Source: Paraburkholderia phenazinium (lineage in GTDB: Bacteria > Pseudomonadota > Gammaproteobacteria > Burkholderiales > Burkholderiaceae). Taken from it: a stretch of DNA of 64,000 nucleotides. The stretch lies in contig NZ_FSRU01000001.1 in NCBI RefSeq assembly GCF_900142845.1, positions 2,480,001 to 2,544,000 of the forward strand, read 5' to 3'. Positions 18,701 to 27,311 of the stretch are shown here, piece after piece (position 1 is the first letter of the stretch; each line of letters starts with the position of its first letter). The notes under the pieces were generated by a model, which was given only the letters and a program-made list of their open reading frames with translations, was not told where the DNA came from and did not search any database. The position numbers and the translations under genes are program-made.

Positions 18701-19678
18701 CGCAAGGGTCTGCGTCCGCTGCTGGTGCGGCCGCTGATGCAGGCGTTCGCGGTGGTGATCCAGCCGGCCAGCGTCGAAGTCAACAAGGTGTGGAACGCCC
18801 AGGTGTATCAACCGTTCCAGACCTCGCTCGCCAACAAGTATCCGTTTGCGGGCGACGCCAAGGTCGAAGCCGGTGCGAATGAAATTGCCCAGGTGTTCGG
18901 TCCGGACGGCTCGGTCGCGAAGTTTGTCGGCACGACGCTTGGGCCGCTCGCCGTGCGCCGTGGCGATACGCTGACGGCACGCACGTGGGGCGACATGGGC
19001 CTCGCGCTCACACCTGACTTCACGACCGGCTTCGCGCGCTGGGTGGCCCCGCTCTCGGGCGGCGCCGCGGGTGGCGCACAGGGCGGTTCGTCGGAACCGC
19101 AGACCGTGTTCCAGATCCTGCCGCAACCGACCACCGGCACGACCGAGTACACGCTGGCAATCGACGGCCAGCAACTGCGTTACCGCAACACTCCGCCGCA
19201 GTGGACCAACTTCGTCTGGCCGAATCCGTCCGGCTCGCCGGGTGCGACGCTGTCCGCGACCACCTTCGACGGCCGCACGATCCAGCTCGTCAACGAGCCG
19301 GGACGCTACGGTCTCGAGAAGCTGATCAACTCGGCGCAGCGCAAGCGCGAACCGGATGGCACCTTCGACCTGTCGTGGACGCAGGGCGCCGTGACCGTCG
19401 CGGTGAGCATGCGCATCATCAGCACGTCGCAGCCTTCGAGCGGCGCTGGCGACGCGCCGCAGCAGCAGAGCCTGCGCGGCTTGCATCTGCCGTCGTCGGT
19501 GGCGGATGTGAGCGCGGCGGCGAATTCGGTTAACGCCACGCAGGCCGGCGCGTCCGGCCCGGCGGGTTCGGCAGGCGGCAGCTCGCCCGCCCCGGCCGCC
19601 GGCAACGGCTCGGCTTCGACCCAGGCGAACCCGGGTGCCGCCGCGACGGCGGACTCGAACACAGGGGGTGCGCAATGA
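15761..19678 (+). CDS. tssM: T6SS inner-membrane component TssM (IcmF)
   Basis: A 1305-residue T6SS membrane-complex protein. It has two N-terminal membrane helices (about 12-32 and 42-62), a cytoplasmic NTPase-like domain with Walker A GNPAAGKS (133-140), a third helix near 448-466 (FFAFVAVLALALGGWTW), then a large periplasmic part that binds TssJ. The C-terminus ends in a Gly/Ala/Ser-rich tail of about 60 residues. The ribosome site is weak. The stop overlaps the tagF start (ATGA, 19675-19678), so the two are translationally coupled. Confidence 0.96.
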   Translation: MQRFLNGLTHSRTLSIIGVLALAAVLFIAADTLQIDPIWAAAALGAVLVLWFLIWLVRRLLARRANRKLGDMLEQQAEKQTEAGAAATPARQAELDALRTRLVDAVKTIKTSKIGQVSGGAALYELPWYIVIGNPAAGKSSAVLNSGLQFPFADKNNAVIHGIGGTRNCDWFFTTEGILLDTAGRYSVHEEDRTEWLGFLGLLKRHRPKAPINGIIVTASIAELTGSRPEFAINLAKNLRQRVQELTEKLEVFAPVYVMFTKTDLITGFTEFFSGSERHEYDRVWGATLPYEPDEKRDIVALFDERFEELYEGLKEISVAQMSISRGNKLSPGQLSFPLEFSTIKPALRSFLATLFETNPFQYKPIFRGFYFTSALQEGETNSAAAHRIANRFGLDAGGIAKPQSAFSKNGFFLRDLFSKVIFADRQTVKQFASPAKTRMRYGTFFAFVAVLALALGGWTWSTVNNQQLASNVQADLDNVVRLQQNRNDLQSRLQAMDILEDRIDQLEQFRRDRPLAVSLGLYQGDRLEQHLLTEYYNGVKQIMLDPVAQNLEGFLKDVNAHPEQLAPMTRAPDSGAVPVSAHGSAMVATSQGGLYSDASPTNVEDAYNALKTYLMLGDKRHVETAHLTDQVARFWRGWLETNRGNMQRDEMIRSAERMITFYLSRVSDDDWPMIDQNLSLVDQTRENLRRVVRGMPARQRVYEEIKARASTRFAPMTIARIVGDNNTSLVAGSYAIPGTFTRDAWFQYVQPAIRDAATKELQAKDWVLNTSAHDDLTLEGSPEQIQKALVSMYKTEYAMHWQKFMQGIAVQNFGSFNQAVDAMNRLGDPQDSPIRKVLETAYDQTSWDNPSLASATAKGVQSGVTGWFKQWFSHTAAAPVTANIDINGNPVDLPMGPIGQEFAGLGRIVARQDNGSMLQGYMDTLSKVRTRFNVIKNQGDPGPGARQLMQQTLDGNGSELADSLKYVDEQMLTGLTDSQRKGLRPLLVRPLMQAFAVVIQPASVEVNKVWNAQVYQPFQTSLANKYPFAGDAKVEAGANEIAQVFGPDGSVAKFVGTTLGPLAVRRGDTLTARTWGDMGLALTPDFTTGFARWVAPLSGGAAGGAQGGSSEPQTVFQILPQPTTGTTEYTLAIDGQQLRYRNTPPQWTNFVWPNPSGSPGATLSATTFDGRTIQLVNEPGRYGLEKLINSAQRKREPDGTFDLSWTQGAVTVAVSMRIISTSQPSSGAGDAPQQQSLRGLHLPSSVADVSAAANSVNATQAGASGPAGSAGGSSPAPAAGNGSASTQANPGAAATADSNTGGAQ

Positions 19679-20667
19679 CGCAGACCGTACAGGCGCAAAT
19701 CGCCTACTTCGGCAAGATTCCGTCGCGCGGCGACTTCGTCAAAAGCGCGCATAACCCGCAGTTGCTGCAGACGCTCGACCGCTGGATCGCCGAAGCGATG
19801 GAACTGCTGACCGACGACCCGCGCTGGAAGATCGTCTACGAAAACGCCCGGCCGCTGCATTTCGCGTTCCTCGGGTCGCGCAGCAAGCTGGCGATTGCCG
19901 GTCATATGGTGGCGAGTCACGACCAGTCGTCGCGGCGCTTTCCGTTTCTGGCGGCCACCGCGCTCGAAGTCGAACGGCCGCTGACGTTTCTGGCCCGCAG
20001 CCCGCTCGCGTTTGCGCGGCTATGGTCGCGGGTGGCGGCGCAAATGCGGCCGCTGCTGGACGCAAGCGAGCCCGCCGGCGCGCTGCAGGCGCTCGGCGAC
20101 ACGCAGGTGCCGATCGAAGTCGGCGGCGGTCCCGGCAATCCGCACGACGGCACCTTCAACGATTTCGTCGAGCACCAGACGCTCGCCGGCCTCGAACAGA
20201 TGCTGCTGGCCAACGGCCACCCGGTACGGCTGCGCGGCGCGATGCTCGCGCTCGGTTCGCTACTGCGGCCGGTGATGACGAGCGGCTCGTCGCATCTCGA
20301 ACGCGGGCTCACCTTGCCGCTGCCGAACGACCCGTTCTATCGCAGCCTCGTCGCCGCGTTCTGGCTCGAACTGATCGCGCCGTTCGTGGCGCAGGCCGAT
20401 TTCGAACTGGCGATTTTCATCGGCACGATTGCGCAGCGCGAGCGGCTCGTGATCGGCTTTAACGGCGCCTCGGCGAAAACGCTGCATAGCGTGGTCGATC
20501 CGCAGGCCTACGCGGCACATAACATCGATATCGACGATCCCGAGTGGATCGACGAACATGCACAAAACGACCATGGGATCAGCAAGCTCGTCAGTTACCT
20601 CGATCAACCGCAACTGTCGCTGCGCGTCAGCATCGACACGTTCCGCGAAGCGTTTTCCGGGGAGTGA
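19675..20667 (+). CDS. tagF: T6SS-associated protein TagF
   Basis: A 330-residue protein with the typical TagF opening (IAYFGKIPSRGDFVKSAHNPQLLQTLDRWI) and the SRRFPFL-type motif. Where studied in other bacteria, TagF represses or tunes T6SS assembly after translation, often by acting on Fha or the membrane complex. Its coupling to tssM by a four-base overlap suits a role with the membrane complex. No kinase/phosphatase pair (PpkA/PppA) is seen in the window, so the mode of control here is open. Confidence 0.9.
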   Translation: MTQTVQAQIAYFGKIPSRGDFVKSAHNPQLLQTLDRWIAEAMELLTDDPRWKIVYENARPLHFAFLGSRSKLAIAGHMVASHDQSSRRFPFLAATALEVERPLTFLARSPLAFARLWSRVAAQMRPLLDASEPAGALQALGDTQVPIEVGGGPGNPHDGTFNDFVEHQTLAGLEQMLLANGHPVRLRGAMLALGSLLRPVMTSGSSHLERGLTLPLPNDPFYRSLVAAFWLELIAPFVAQADFELAIFIGTIAQRERLVIGFNGASAKTLHSVVDPQAYAAHNIDIDDPEWIDEHAQNDHGISKLVSYLDQPQLSLRVSIDTFREAFSGE

Positions 20668-20671
20668 GACG

Positions 20672-21673
20672 ATGCTGAGCCAAGCTGATCGTTCGATGGC
20701 GCTGCGGTTACGCCTGAAGCGTGCCGTGCCGGTGGCGTCGTTGCTGGGCGCGTTGTTAGGCAGTGTGCTGTTCAGCGGCCTGGCGCTGGCGGATAACGCC
20801 GGGCCGGCGAACGTCACGCCCGTCGACAATAGCGGCAACACGATTCGCACGACGGTCCTGCCGCCGGGGCCGTCGGCGAGCGGTACGGCGCCTGCTGCGG
20901 GGGGCGGAAGCACGGGCGGCGGCACGGGTACGGTCACGCAGATGCCTGCGCCGGCCAATGCCACGCCGGGCCAGGTGGTGGTGGGCGGCAAGGTGCCGGA
21001 CGAGGCCACCAAGGCGGCCGTGCTGCAACGTCTGCGCGACACGTATGGCGCCGGCAATGTGGTCGATCAGATCGAAGTGGGCGATGTGGCGACGCCGCCG
21101 AACTGGGCCACCAACGTGCAGAAGCTGATCGGGCCGCAGTTGAAGCAGATCAGCAAGGGGCAGTTGAAGATCGACGGCACCGAGGTGGACGTCAAGGGTG
21201 AAGTGAACAACGAAGCGCAGCGCCAGCAGTTGGCGAGCGATATGGCGAACGCGCTGAACCCCACCTATACGATCAAGAACGGCCTGCGTGTGAGCGCGTC
21301 GCAGCAGGGCCTGCTCGATCAGACGCTGGCCAACCGGACCATCGAATTCGAAACCGGCAGCGCCACGCTGACGCCGCAAGGCAAGGCGATTCTCGATCAG
21401 ATGGCGGCGGTGCTGGCGAAGATGACCAACAACACCGTCGCGATCATCGGGCACACCGACAACTCGGGCAATCGCACGTCGAATATCGCGCTGAGCCAGG
21501 CGCGTGCGGATGCGGTGAAGGGGTATCTGGTGTCGAGGGGCATCCCGTCGCAGCAGTTGTCGACGACGGGTGTTGGGCCGGACCAGCCGATTGCTTCCAA
21601 CGATACGAACGATGGCCGCGCGCGGAACCGGCGGATTGAATTCCGGGCGGGGTTGGGGGGCGGTGGGGCTTGA
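20672..21673 (+). CDS. OmpA-family protein of the T6SS locus
   Basis: A 333-residue exported protein. A basic start and hydrophobic core (VASLLGALLGSVLFSGLALA) form a signal peptide or anchor near residues 15-40. Then come a Gly/Thr-rich stretch, a BON-like region (VVGGKVPDEATKAAVLQRL) and a C-terminal OmpA domain (about 220-333) with the peptidoglycan-binding motif IGHTDNSGNRTSNIALSQARA and NRRIEF. It would tie the secretion apparatus to the cell wall. The ATG at 20672 follows GGGGAGTGAGACG, four bases after the tagF stop. In some T6SS loci TagL or TssL carries this domain; here TssL has none. Confidence 0.88.
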   Translation: MLSQADRSMALRLRLKRAVPVASLLGALLGSVLFSGLALADNAGPANVTPVDNSGNTIRTTVLPPGPSASGTAPAAGGGSTGGGTGTVTQMPAPANATPGQVVVGGKVPDEATKAAVLQRLRDTYGAGNVVDQIEVGDVATPPNWATNVQKLIGPQLKQISKGQLKIDGTEVDVKGEVNNEAQRQQLASDMANALNPTYTIKNGLRVSASQQGLLDQTLANRTIEFETGSATLTPQGKAILDQMAAVLAKMTNNTVAIIGHTDNSGNRTSNIALSQARADAVKGYLVSRGIPSQQLSTTGVGPDQPIASNDTNDGRARNRRIEFRAGLGGGGA

Positions 21674-21680
21674 GTGGGCC

Positions 21681-21710
21681 GCCTGGCCTGGCCTGGCCTG
21701 GCTTGGCTTG
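21681..21710. repeat. Pentamer tandem repeat (GCCTG x4, GCTTG x2)
   Basis: Six 5-base units in a row lie in the 41-base gap between the convergent OmpA-type and Fic genes. It is non-coding and may be a replication-slippage product. Confidence 0.6.
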
Positions 21711-21714
21711 TGGC

Positions 21715-22470
21715 CTAGCTGCGCAGTCCCAGGATGCCCAGGTAAGTGTCGAGCGAGCGCTGCACCGCGTTCGCCACTAACTGCGTGATGGCGCTGTAGT
21801 TGCCGCTCACGCACGCCTCGTCGAGAGCGTCGTAGTAGGCCAGCCGGTCCTCTTTCTGGATGATTGCCGGCGGGTAGCCGGCCTTCATCAACTCGAAGTT
21901 GAGAAGCAGCCGACCGGTGCGACCGTTGCCATCCACGAACGGGTGGATCTTGACGAAGCGGGTGTGAAGTTCAGCGGCGCGTTCGACTGGGTGCATCGCG
22001 CCGGCCTTGGCGTGCCATTCGAGCAGCGCCTGCATTTCCTCCGGGAGATGAAGGAAGTCAGGCGGCGTGGTGCTCGCGCCGGCGATCACGACGTTTTCCT
22101 GGCGGTAGCGGCCGGCTTCGTTGTGGTCGATGCCTTTTAGCACGAGGCTATGAATGTTCTTGATCTGCCATTCGCTGAGCGCCTCGTCTCCACCAACAAT
22201 CGATTCGACGTACAGGATGGCGTCGCGGTGATTCGTGGCCTCGAAATGCTCGCGCAACGATTTGCCGCCCACCGTAATGCCCTCGAGCACGACCTTCGTC
22301 TCGCGCAACGTGAGCGTGTTGCCTTCGATCGCATTCGAGTGATAGGTCCATTCCAGCATCAGCTTCTCGCGCAACGACGCAAGCGTGTGAGCCGGCAGCG
22401 GACGCGCAGCATCCAGTGTTGCCTTGTCGGCATCGATGACTTGCAGCAGCGCCGTCGTTGGGAGAGCCAT
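21715..22470 (-). CDS. Fic-domain protein with N-terminal auto-inhibitory motif
   Basis: A 251-residue Fic enzyme. The catalytic motif HPFVDGNGRTGR (His176) is complete, so it should transfer AMP or another phospho-moiety from a nucleotide to a hydroxyl side chain of a target protein. The inhibitory helix motif SNAIEGN (Ser45, Glu49, Gly50) is in the same chain, ahead of the Fic core, as in class II Fic proteins. No signal peptide or marker for secretion is visible. It sits between the two halves of the T6SS locus, transcribed towards the OmpA-type gene. Whether it is a housekeeping AMPylator or linked to secretion is unknown. Confidence 0.9.
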   Translation of the reverse strand: MALPTTALLQVIDADKATLDAARPLPAHTLASLREKLMLEWTYHSNAIEGNTLTLRETKVVLEGITVGGKSLREHFEATNHRDAILYVESIVGGDEALSEWQIKNIHSLVLKGIDHNEAGRYRQENVVIAGASTTPPDFLHLPEEMQALLEWHAKAGAMHPVERAAELHTRFVKIHPFVDGNGRTGRLLLNFELMKAGYPPAIIQKEDRLAYYDALDEACVSGNYSAITQLVANAVQRSLDTYLGILGLRS

Positions 22471-22622
22471 TACGTTTCTTTAAGGCCAGGTGTTGTCAGA
22501 TCAATGGAAAGCAGCCTCGCTAATCATAGCACTGCGATCACACCCTCAATTGCCGCCCCGTTCGACGGCACAACGCCCCTCTCCCCTGCGGCAACCAGCA
22601 AGCGCTCCCGTTGCATCCACAA

Positions 22623-23123
22623 CTACTTAAACACCAACGGTTCCGAAAACGGCGCCTTATCCGGCTCGGCGCGATACTTATCCTCGATCGCACTCACGCA
22701 GTTCGTGAGCTGGGTGCGAAACGCGACGGGGTTATCGCTCGGCGGCGAAAGGCCGTCGGACGTGACGTTCCAGCCATCGTCCGTGCGGATCGCATCGAGA
22801 TCGAAGGAGGCCTCGGTGCCGCTGTCCAGTATCACCGCCTCGCGCTTTTCGCCGCCCGGCAGACGGAGAATCGCCTCGCACCCCTGCTGGAGCCGCACTG
22901 GCCCATGAGGCGCGGCACTGCCGAAGGGCGCGGCGTTGTCGGGCGTCGTATGGTACATGCGCAGGGACTCGAACTGCGACGGCATCGCGGACACGACGAA
23001 TTGCACATCGGACGGGGAAATGCCGTCGCTGCAACCCGCCAGAGCACCGCTCAGCACCACCAGCTTCAGGCCGGCCAGCATACGCCGCGGCGAAGGATAA
23101 GGGTAAGGACGCAAGCGCTTCAT
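22623..23123 (-). CDS. Small lipoprotein of unknown function
   Basis: About 166 residues. A basic start (MKRLRPYPYPSPRR), a hydrophobic core and a lipobox ending in ALAGC near residue 30 mark it as a lipoprotein. The mature part has two further Cys (QQGCEAILRL and LTNCVSAIEDKY) that could form a disulfide. No known domain is recognised. The start is uncertain: ATG 23123 and ATG 23081 are both in frame and neither has a strong ribosome site. It lies between tssA and the fic gene, 152 bases from fic, and may be a T6SS-locus accessory or an immunity-like protein; there is no direct evidence for either. Confidence 0.68.
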   Translation of the reverse strand: MKRLRPYPYPSPRRMLAGLKLVVLSGALAGCSDGISPSDVQFVVSAMPSQFESLRMYHTTPDNAAPFGSAAPHGPVRLQQGCEAILRLPGGEKREAVILDSGTEASFDLDAIRTDDGWNVTSDGLSPPSDNPVAFRTQLTNCVSAIEDKYRAEPDKAPFSEPLVFK

Positions 23124-23361
23124 CGAGCCGACGCTCGCCGCGCGGCGTTTGCCGAATCCATCCGCGCGAACCCGAGCGGGTTCCGCACCTCGGCCGGAAC
23201 CCTCATCCGGCCGTTCGATGTCGCAGTTGCAATGGTCATCTCCCCGCATCTCTTTCTAATTCCTTTCTGGACCGCAAGGCATCAGTAAAGTGAGGCTCGT
23301 CGGCTACCTCGTATATCGGCAGGCCGGGGGATTTCTTTAGATTGGGGAGAGAGGAAACGCT

Positions 23362-23388
23362 GCGGGCCGCCTTTCAGAGCCGGCCCGC
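23362..23388 (-). terminator. Hairpin downstream of tssA
   Basis: GCGGGCCG (23362-23369) pairs perfectly with CGGCCCGC (23381-23388) around an 11-base loop, 14 bases beyond the tssA stop on the minus strand. The following minus-strand sequence AGCGTTTCC has only a short T run. It is a likely end of the tssB-to-tssA transcript. The rest of the gap up to 23123 shows no gene. Confidence 0.6.
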
Positions 23389-23402
23389 CTGAATCGAAAA
23401 CC

Positions 23403-24518
23403 TCATTTCGCCTCGTCGGGCTTCACGCCCAGCAACTCGCGAATATGAGCAAGCGACCCATCGTCTTTCACGACGGTCGACAACCATTGATGCAGCGGCA
23501 TCTCCGCCCACTCCGCCGCCTTGTCGGCCAGATACGCCGCCGGGCTATGCGGCTCCGTGCTGCGGAAGAACTTCGCCACCGCGCGCAATTGCGCCACCGC
23601 CTGAGCACGGTTCTGAATCCCTGCGATGCCCACCTGCGGGTGAGTCGATACGGTCGTCAACACGGGTTCCTCCCGTTGCGTTGAATTCTTGAAGCTGGGC
23701 TCGGCACGTTCGACAGCCTCCGGCTTCTGCACTTTAGGCGCCGCTTCGGCCGTGACCCCGAGTTCGCGCGCAAAGCGTTCGGCGAGCCGGTACACGCCTT
23801 CATACGCGTCCTTCGCCTGACGGAAACTCGGCGCCTGGTCTCCTGCGCGCCGGTCCAGTTCCTGTTCGAGCGCGAGCATGGCCGCTTCAAACGCCTTCAG
23901 ATCGGCCAGCAACGTCGAGTAGAACACCACCGGCGTCACCCGTTTGGAGGCCTCGATCTGGTCGATGGACGGCTTGCCGCGAGCGATATCGTCCGCGTGA
24001 TCGGGGTCGCGCTTGACCGCCTGGGCAACGTGGGTCGCCACCTCCCAATCCACGGTGCTGTAGAGATTGGCGGGCGCAGCCGTGAGCGGCATGGCGCGCA
24101 GCAGCTCGGCCGTGCGCCCGACCAGCCACGCGACATTGCCGAGGCGGTACTCCGCATCGTCGCCTTCGGGCAGCGGATGCAGATGGTCCCAATAGCGCTC
24201 GGAGAGCCCCGTGATCAGGCTATAGCCGTCGGTGAGGCCCACGAGGCCGTCCTCGATCGCCAGGCCTTCCGTGAGCCATACGGCAAGCCGCAAGTCCTTG
24301 GTTTGCGTCTTGAGCAGACTCGTGCTGCGCTCGACCACGAACGTCCAGTTGGCTTCCTTGATCTCGGTGACCCACTCGCCCTGATCGAGCGACGGGTCGT
24401 CGAAACGGCGCGCGTTCTGGATCGCGTCGAAATCGGCCGAGAACAACAGGTCGTCGCCGCAGGGCGAAACTTCGCTGATCGGGTCCAGCAGCGTGTTGAT
24501 GTTAGCGGGCATGAGCAT
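23403..24518 (-). CDS. tssA: T6SS cap/baseplate protein TssA
   Basis: A 371-residue TssA with the ImpA N-terminal domain (LLDPISEVSPCGDDLLFSADFDAI) and a C-terminal part with PHSPAAYLADKAAEWAEMPLHQWL, typical of the short TssA class. TssA coordinates baseplate and sheath assembly. ATGs at 24518 and 24512 are both possible starts (MLM or M). It is the last gene of the minus-strand T6SS operon, 69 bases after tssH. Confidence 0.93.
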   Translation of the reverse strand: MLMPANINTLLDPISEVSPCGDDLLFSADFDAIQNARRFDDPSLDQGEWVTEIKEANWTFVVERSTSLLKTQTKDLRLAVWLTEGLAIEDGLVGLTDGYSLITGLSERYWDHLHPLPEGDDAEYRLGNVAWLVGRTAELLRAMPLTAAPANLYSTVDWEVATHVAQAVKRDPDHADDIARGKPSIDQIEASKRVTPVVFYSTLLADLKAFEAAMLALEQELDRRAGDQAPSFRQAKDAYEGVYRLAERFARELGVTAEAAPKVQKPEAVERAEPSFKNSTQREEPVLTTVSTHPQVGIAGIQNRAQAVAQLRAVAKFFRSTEPHSPAAYLADKAAEWAEMPLHQWLSTVVKDDGSLAHIRELLGVKPDEAK

Positions 24519-24587
24519 GACAAAAATGCGGTAAGTGCCTGGCGTCAGGCGTTAAAACGGAAAAAGCCGCGCGCAAACCTGAACGTT

Positions 24588-27266
24588 TCAAACGACCGTG
24601 TATTCGAATTCACCGGCCTCGCTCGCGCGTACCGCAATGCGTTCGAGCGCCGTGCCGTCGGCGATCCGCTCCAGCACCTGTTGCGCCACTTCAGGCAACA
24701 AGGTGCCGTTGAGGATGTGATCCACATTGCGCGCGCCGGAATCCACCTCGGTACAACGCGCCAGCACGGCGTCCACCAGCGACTCGTCCCATTCGAACTT
24801 GGCCTTGTGATTCGCCTCGATACGACGGCGAATCCGCTCGAGCTTCAGTTCGATGATTTCCGCCAGGACGTCATCGGAAATCGGATAGTACGGCACCACC
24901 TTCATCCGGCCGAGAAACGCCGGCTTGAACGCCTTGTACAGTTGCGGCCGCAACGTTTCGGCCAGCTCGTCGGCGCTCGGCAATTCTTCTTCGGCCTTGT
25001 TCAGGCAGGCCTGCATCACCGCCTGCGAGCCGACGTTCGAGGTGAGAATGATCAAGGTATTGCGGAAGTCGATCTCGCGCCCTTCCGCATCGTCCATCGT
25101 GCCCTTGTCGAACACCTGGAAGAACATTTCGAGCACGTCGGGGTGGGCTTTCTCCACCTCGTCGAGCAGCACCACGGAATACGGATTGCGGCGCACGGCT
25201 TCGGTCAGCACGCCGCCTTCGCCATAACCGACGTAACCCGGCGGCGAGCCCTTCAGGCCCGACACGCTATGCGCTTCCTGATACTCGCTCATGTTGATGG
25301 TGACCATCTTGCGCTCGCCGCCATACAGGATGTCGGCCAGCGCCAGCGCCGTTTCCGTTTTGCCGACGCCCGATGGGCCGACAAACATGAACACGCCGCG
25401 CGGCTTGTTCGGGTCTTCGAGATTCGCGCTGGCGGTCCGCACGCGCTGGGCGATCGCATCGAGCGCGTGGTCCTGGCCGATCACACGCGCAGCGAGCAAC
25501 GGTTGCAGGTTCAACACGGTCTGAATTTCGTCCTTGACCATGCGGCCCAAGGGAATACCCGTCCACGACGCGACGATCTCGGCGACGACGTGCCCGTCCA
25601 CCTGCAACGGCACCATCGGCTGGCCGCCTTGCAGCGCGTGCAATTCGCTCACGCGCACAGCCAGCGTCTCGCGCGCACGCGCTGCGTTTTCCGCCTGCTC
25701 CGCGTCGGCCGTGCCGCCGCGCGCCGCATCGATCTGCGCGCGCAATTCGCCGATCTCCGACACCAGTGCGCGCTCCTTGTCGTAACGCGCTTCGTTGGTC
25801 GCGAGCGCAGCGACGTCCGCCTCGCGCAGGCTGCGCAGTTCGGCGAGACGCTCGTCGTGTACCGCACCGCTCGCCACCTCGCGCTCGAGCGCGGCCACTT
25901 CGGCGTCGATCCGTTCAAGCCGTTTTTTCGCATCGTCAATGGCTGCGGGTGTCGAGCTATGCGCCAGCGCCACTTTTGCGCAGGCCGTATCGAGCACGCT
26001 GATCGCCTTGTCCGGCAACTGACGTCCGCTGATATAGCGATGCGACAGGCGCACCGCTTCGGTGATGGCGCCGTCCAGCACGCGCACGTTGAAGTGCCGC
26101 TCCATCAGCGCCGCCATGCCGCGCAGCATGGACGCCGCCAGCGCCTCATTCGGCTCCTCGATCTTCACGACCTGAAAGCGCCGCGCAAGCGCCGCGTCTT
26201 TCTCGAAGTACTTCTTGTATTCGCTCCACGTGGTCGCGGCAATCGTGCGCAGTTCGCCGCGCGCCAACGCAGGCTTCAACAGATTGGCCGCATCGTTCTG
26301 CCCCGCCTGACCGCCCGCGCCGATGATCGTATGCGCTTCGTCGATGAATAGAATGATCGGATGCGCGCTCTTCTTGACCTCGTCGATCACACTCTTCAGG
26401 CGGTTTTCGAATTCGCCTTTGACGCTCGCGCCGGCCTGCAGCAGGCCCATGTCCAGCACGTGCAAGGCCACGCCTTTGAGTGGCGCGGGCACATCGTCAG
26501 CGGCAATCCGCAGCGCCAGTCCTTCGACGACAGCCGTTTTACCGACGCCCGCTTCGCCCGTCATGATCGGGTTGTTCTGGCGCCGGCGCATCAGGATGTC
26601 GATGGTCTGGCGAATCTCCGCCTCGCGGCCGATCACCGGATCGATATGGCCGTCGCGCGCGCGCTGCGTCAGGTTGGTGGTGTACGTATCGAGCGCAGGT
26701 GTCTTTGACGGGCCGCCGGCCTGTGTTGGGTTCAGATCATCCGCACGGTCGTCAACGGCATCGTCAGCGTTAGATGCACGGCTGCGCTCCACCTCGCACG
26801 ACCCTTCCGTCAGTTCATCGAACTTGTGCTTCAGATCGGTTAGCCGCACGTCGCGGAACAAGGGCGACATGCGCTGCGCAAACTGCGCCAGATCCGGCGC
26901 GCTCAGCAGGGCTAGCAGCAGATGCCCCGAGCGGATGCGGCCAATCTGCGAATCGAGCGACGCCACCAGCCACGCCTGCTCGAACAGCGCGATCAGATGC
27001 ACGGAAAACACCGGTGTGCGCGTGTTGCCGGTCTTCAGGCGCTGCAGTTCGCGTTCGAGGTCGGCGCGCAGCGCGTGCGCATCGATCCGGCTCGCGCGCA
27101 GCACGAGCGACGCATCGCTCGCCGGCTCGTCGAGCAGGGCGAGCAACAGATGCTCGAGGTCCACCTCGTAGTGACCGCGCGACAGGCATTGGCTCGCCGC
27201 CCGCTCAGTGGCCTGGCGGCAGGTCGGATTCAGTTTCGCGATCAGGGTCTTGAGAGGCGTGCTCAT
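24588..27266 (-). CDS. tssH: T6SS sheath-disassembly ATPase TssH (ClpV)
   Basis: An 892-residue AAA+ ATPase that recycles contracted TssB/TssC sheath. An N-terminal Clp repeat domain (to about 150) is followed by two ATPase modules: Walker A GEAGVGKT at 237-244 and GPSGVGKT at 630-637, with Walker B-like [11 protein letters not shown] and [11 protein letters not shown]. Length and order match ClpV rather than ClpB, and the genomic setting confirms it. It lies between tssG and tssA. Confidence 0.96.
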   Translation of the reverse strand: MSTPLKTLIAKLNPTCRQATERAASQCLSRGHYEVDLEHLLLALLDEPASDASLVLRASRIDAHALRADLERELQRLKTGNTRTPVFSVHLIALFEQAWLVASLDSQIGRIRSGHLLLALLSAPDLAQFAQRMSPLFRDVRLTDLKHKFDELTEGSCEVERSRASNADDAVDDRADDLNPTQAGGPSKTPALDTYTTNLTQRARDGHIDPVIGREAEIRQTIDILMRRRQNNPIMTGEAGVGKTAVVEGLALRIAADDVPAPLKGVALHVLDMGLLQAGASVKGEFENRLKSVIDEVKKSAHPIILFIDEAHTIIGAGGQAGQNDAANLLKPALARGELRTIAATTWSEYKKYFEKDAALARRFQVVKIEEPNEALAASMLRGMAALMERHFNVRVLDGAITEAVRLSHRYISGRQLPDKAISVLDTACAKVALAHSSTPAAIDDAKKRLERIDAEVAALEREVASGAVHDERLAELRSLREADVAALATNEARYDKERALVSEIGELRAQIDAARGGTADAEQAENAARARETLAVRVSELHALQGGQPMVPLQVDGHVVAEIVASWTGIPLGRMVKDEIQTVLNLQPLLAARVIGQDHALDAIAQRVRTASANLEDPNKPRGVFMFVGPSGVGKTETALALADILYGGERKMVTINMSEYQEAHSVSGLKGSPPGYVGYGEGGVLTEAVRRNPYSVVLLDEVEKAHPDVLEMFFQVFDKGTMDDAEGREIDFRNTLIILTSNVGSQAVMQACLNKAEEELPSADELAETLRPQLYKAFKPAFLGRMKVVPYYPISDDVLAEIIELKLERIRRRIEANHKAKFEWDESLVDAVLARCTEVDSGARNVDHILNGTLLPEVAQQVLERIADGTALERIAVRASEAGEFEYTVV

Positions 27267-27311
27267 GTCGTGCGGTCCAGGTCCTGTGGGTATCGTGACG
27301 TCTTGTTGTGT

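Noticed and set aside
15710..19675. A very long open frame on the minus strand opposite tssM (about 1300 codons).
   Set aside because: It is a codon-bias shadow: Arg/His/Ala-rich, no domain, and exactly opposite an intact tssM with clear motifs.
21681..21710. Pentamer repeat as a CRISPR-like or integration element.
   Set aside because: The units are only five bases long with no spacers, and no integrase or target duplication is seen.
23997..26351. A long plus-strand open frame opposite tssA and tssH.
   Set aside because: The composition is that of a GC-skewed antisense shadow, and both opposite genes are intact and conserved.
24588..27266. Housekeeping ClpB chaperone.
   Set aside because: Its place inside the T6SS operon and its ClpV-type N-terminus point to TssH.
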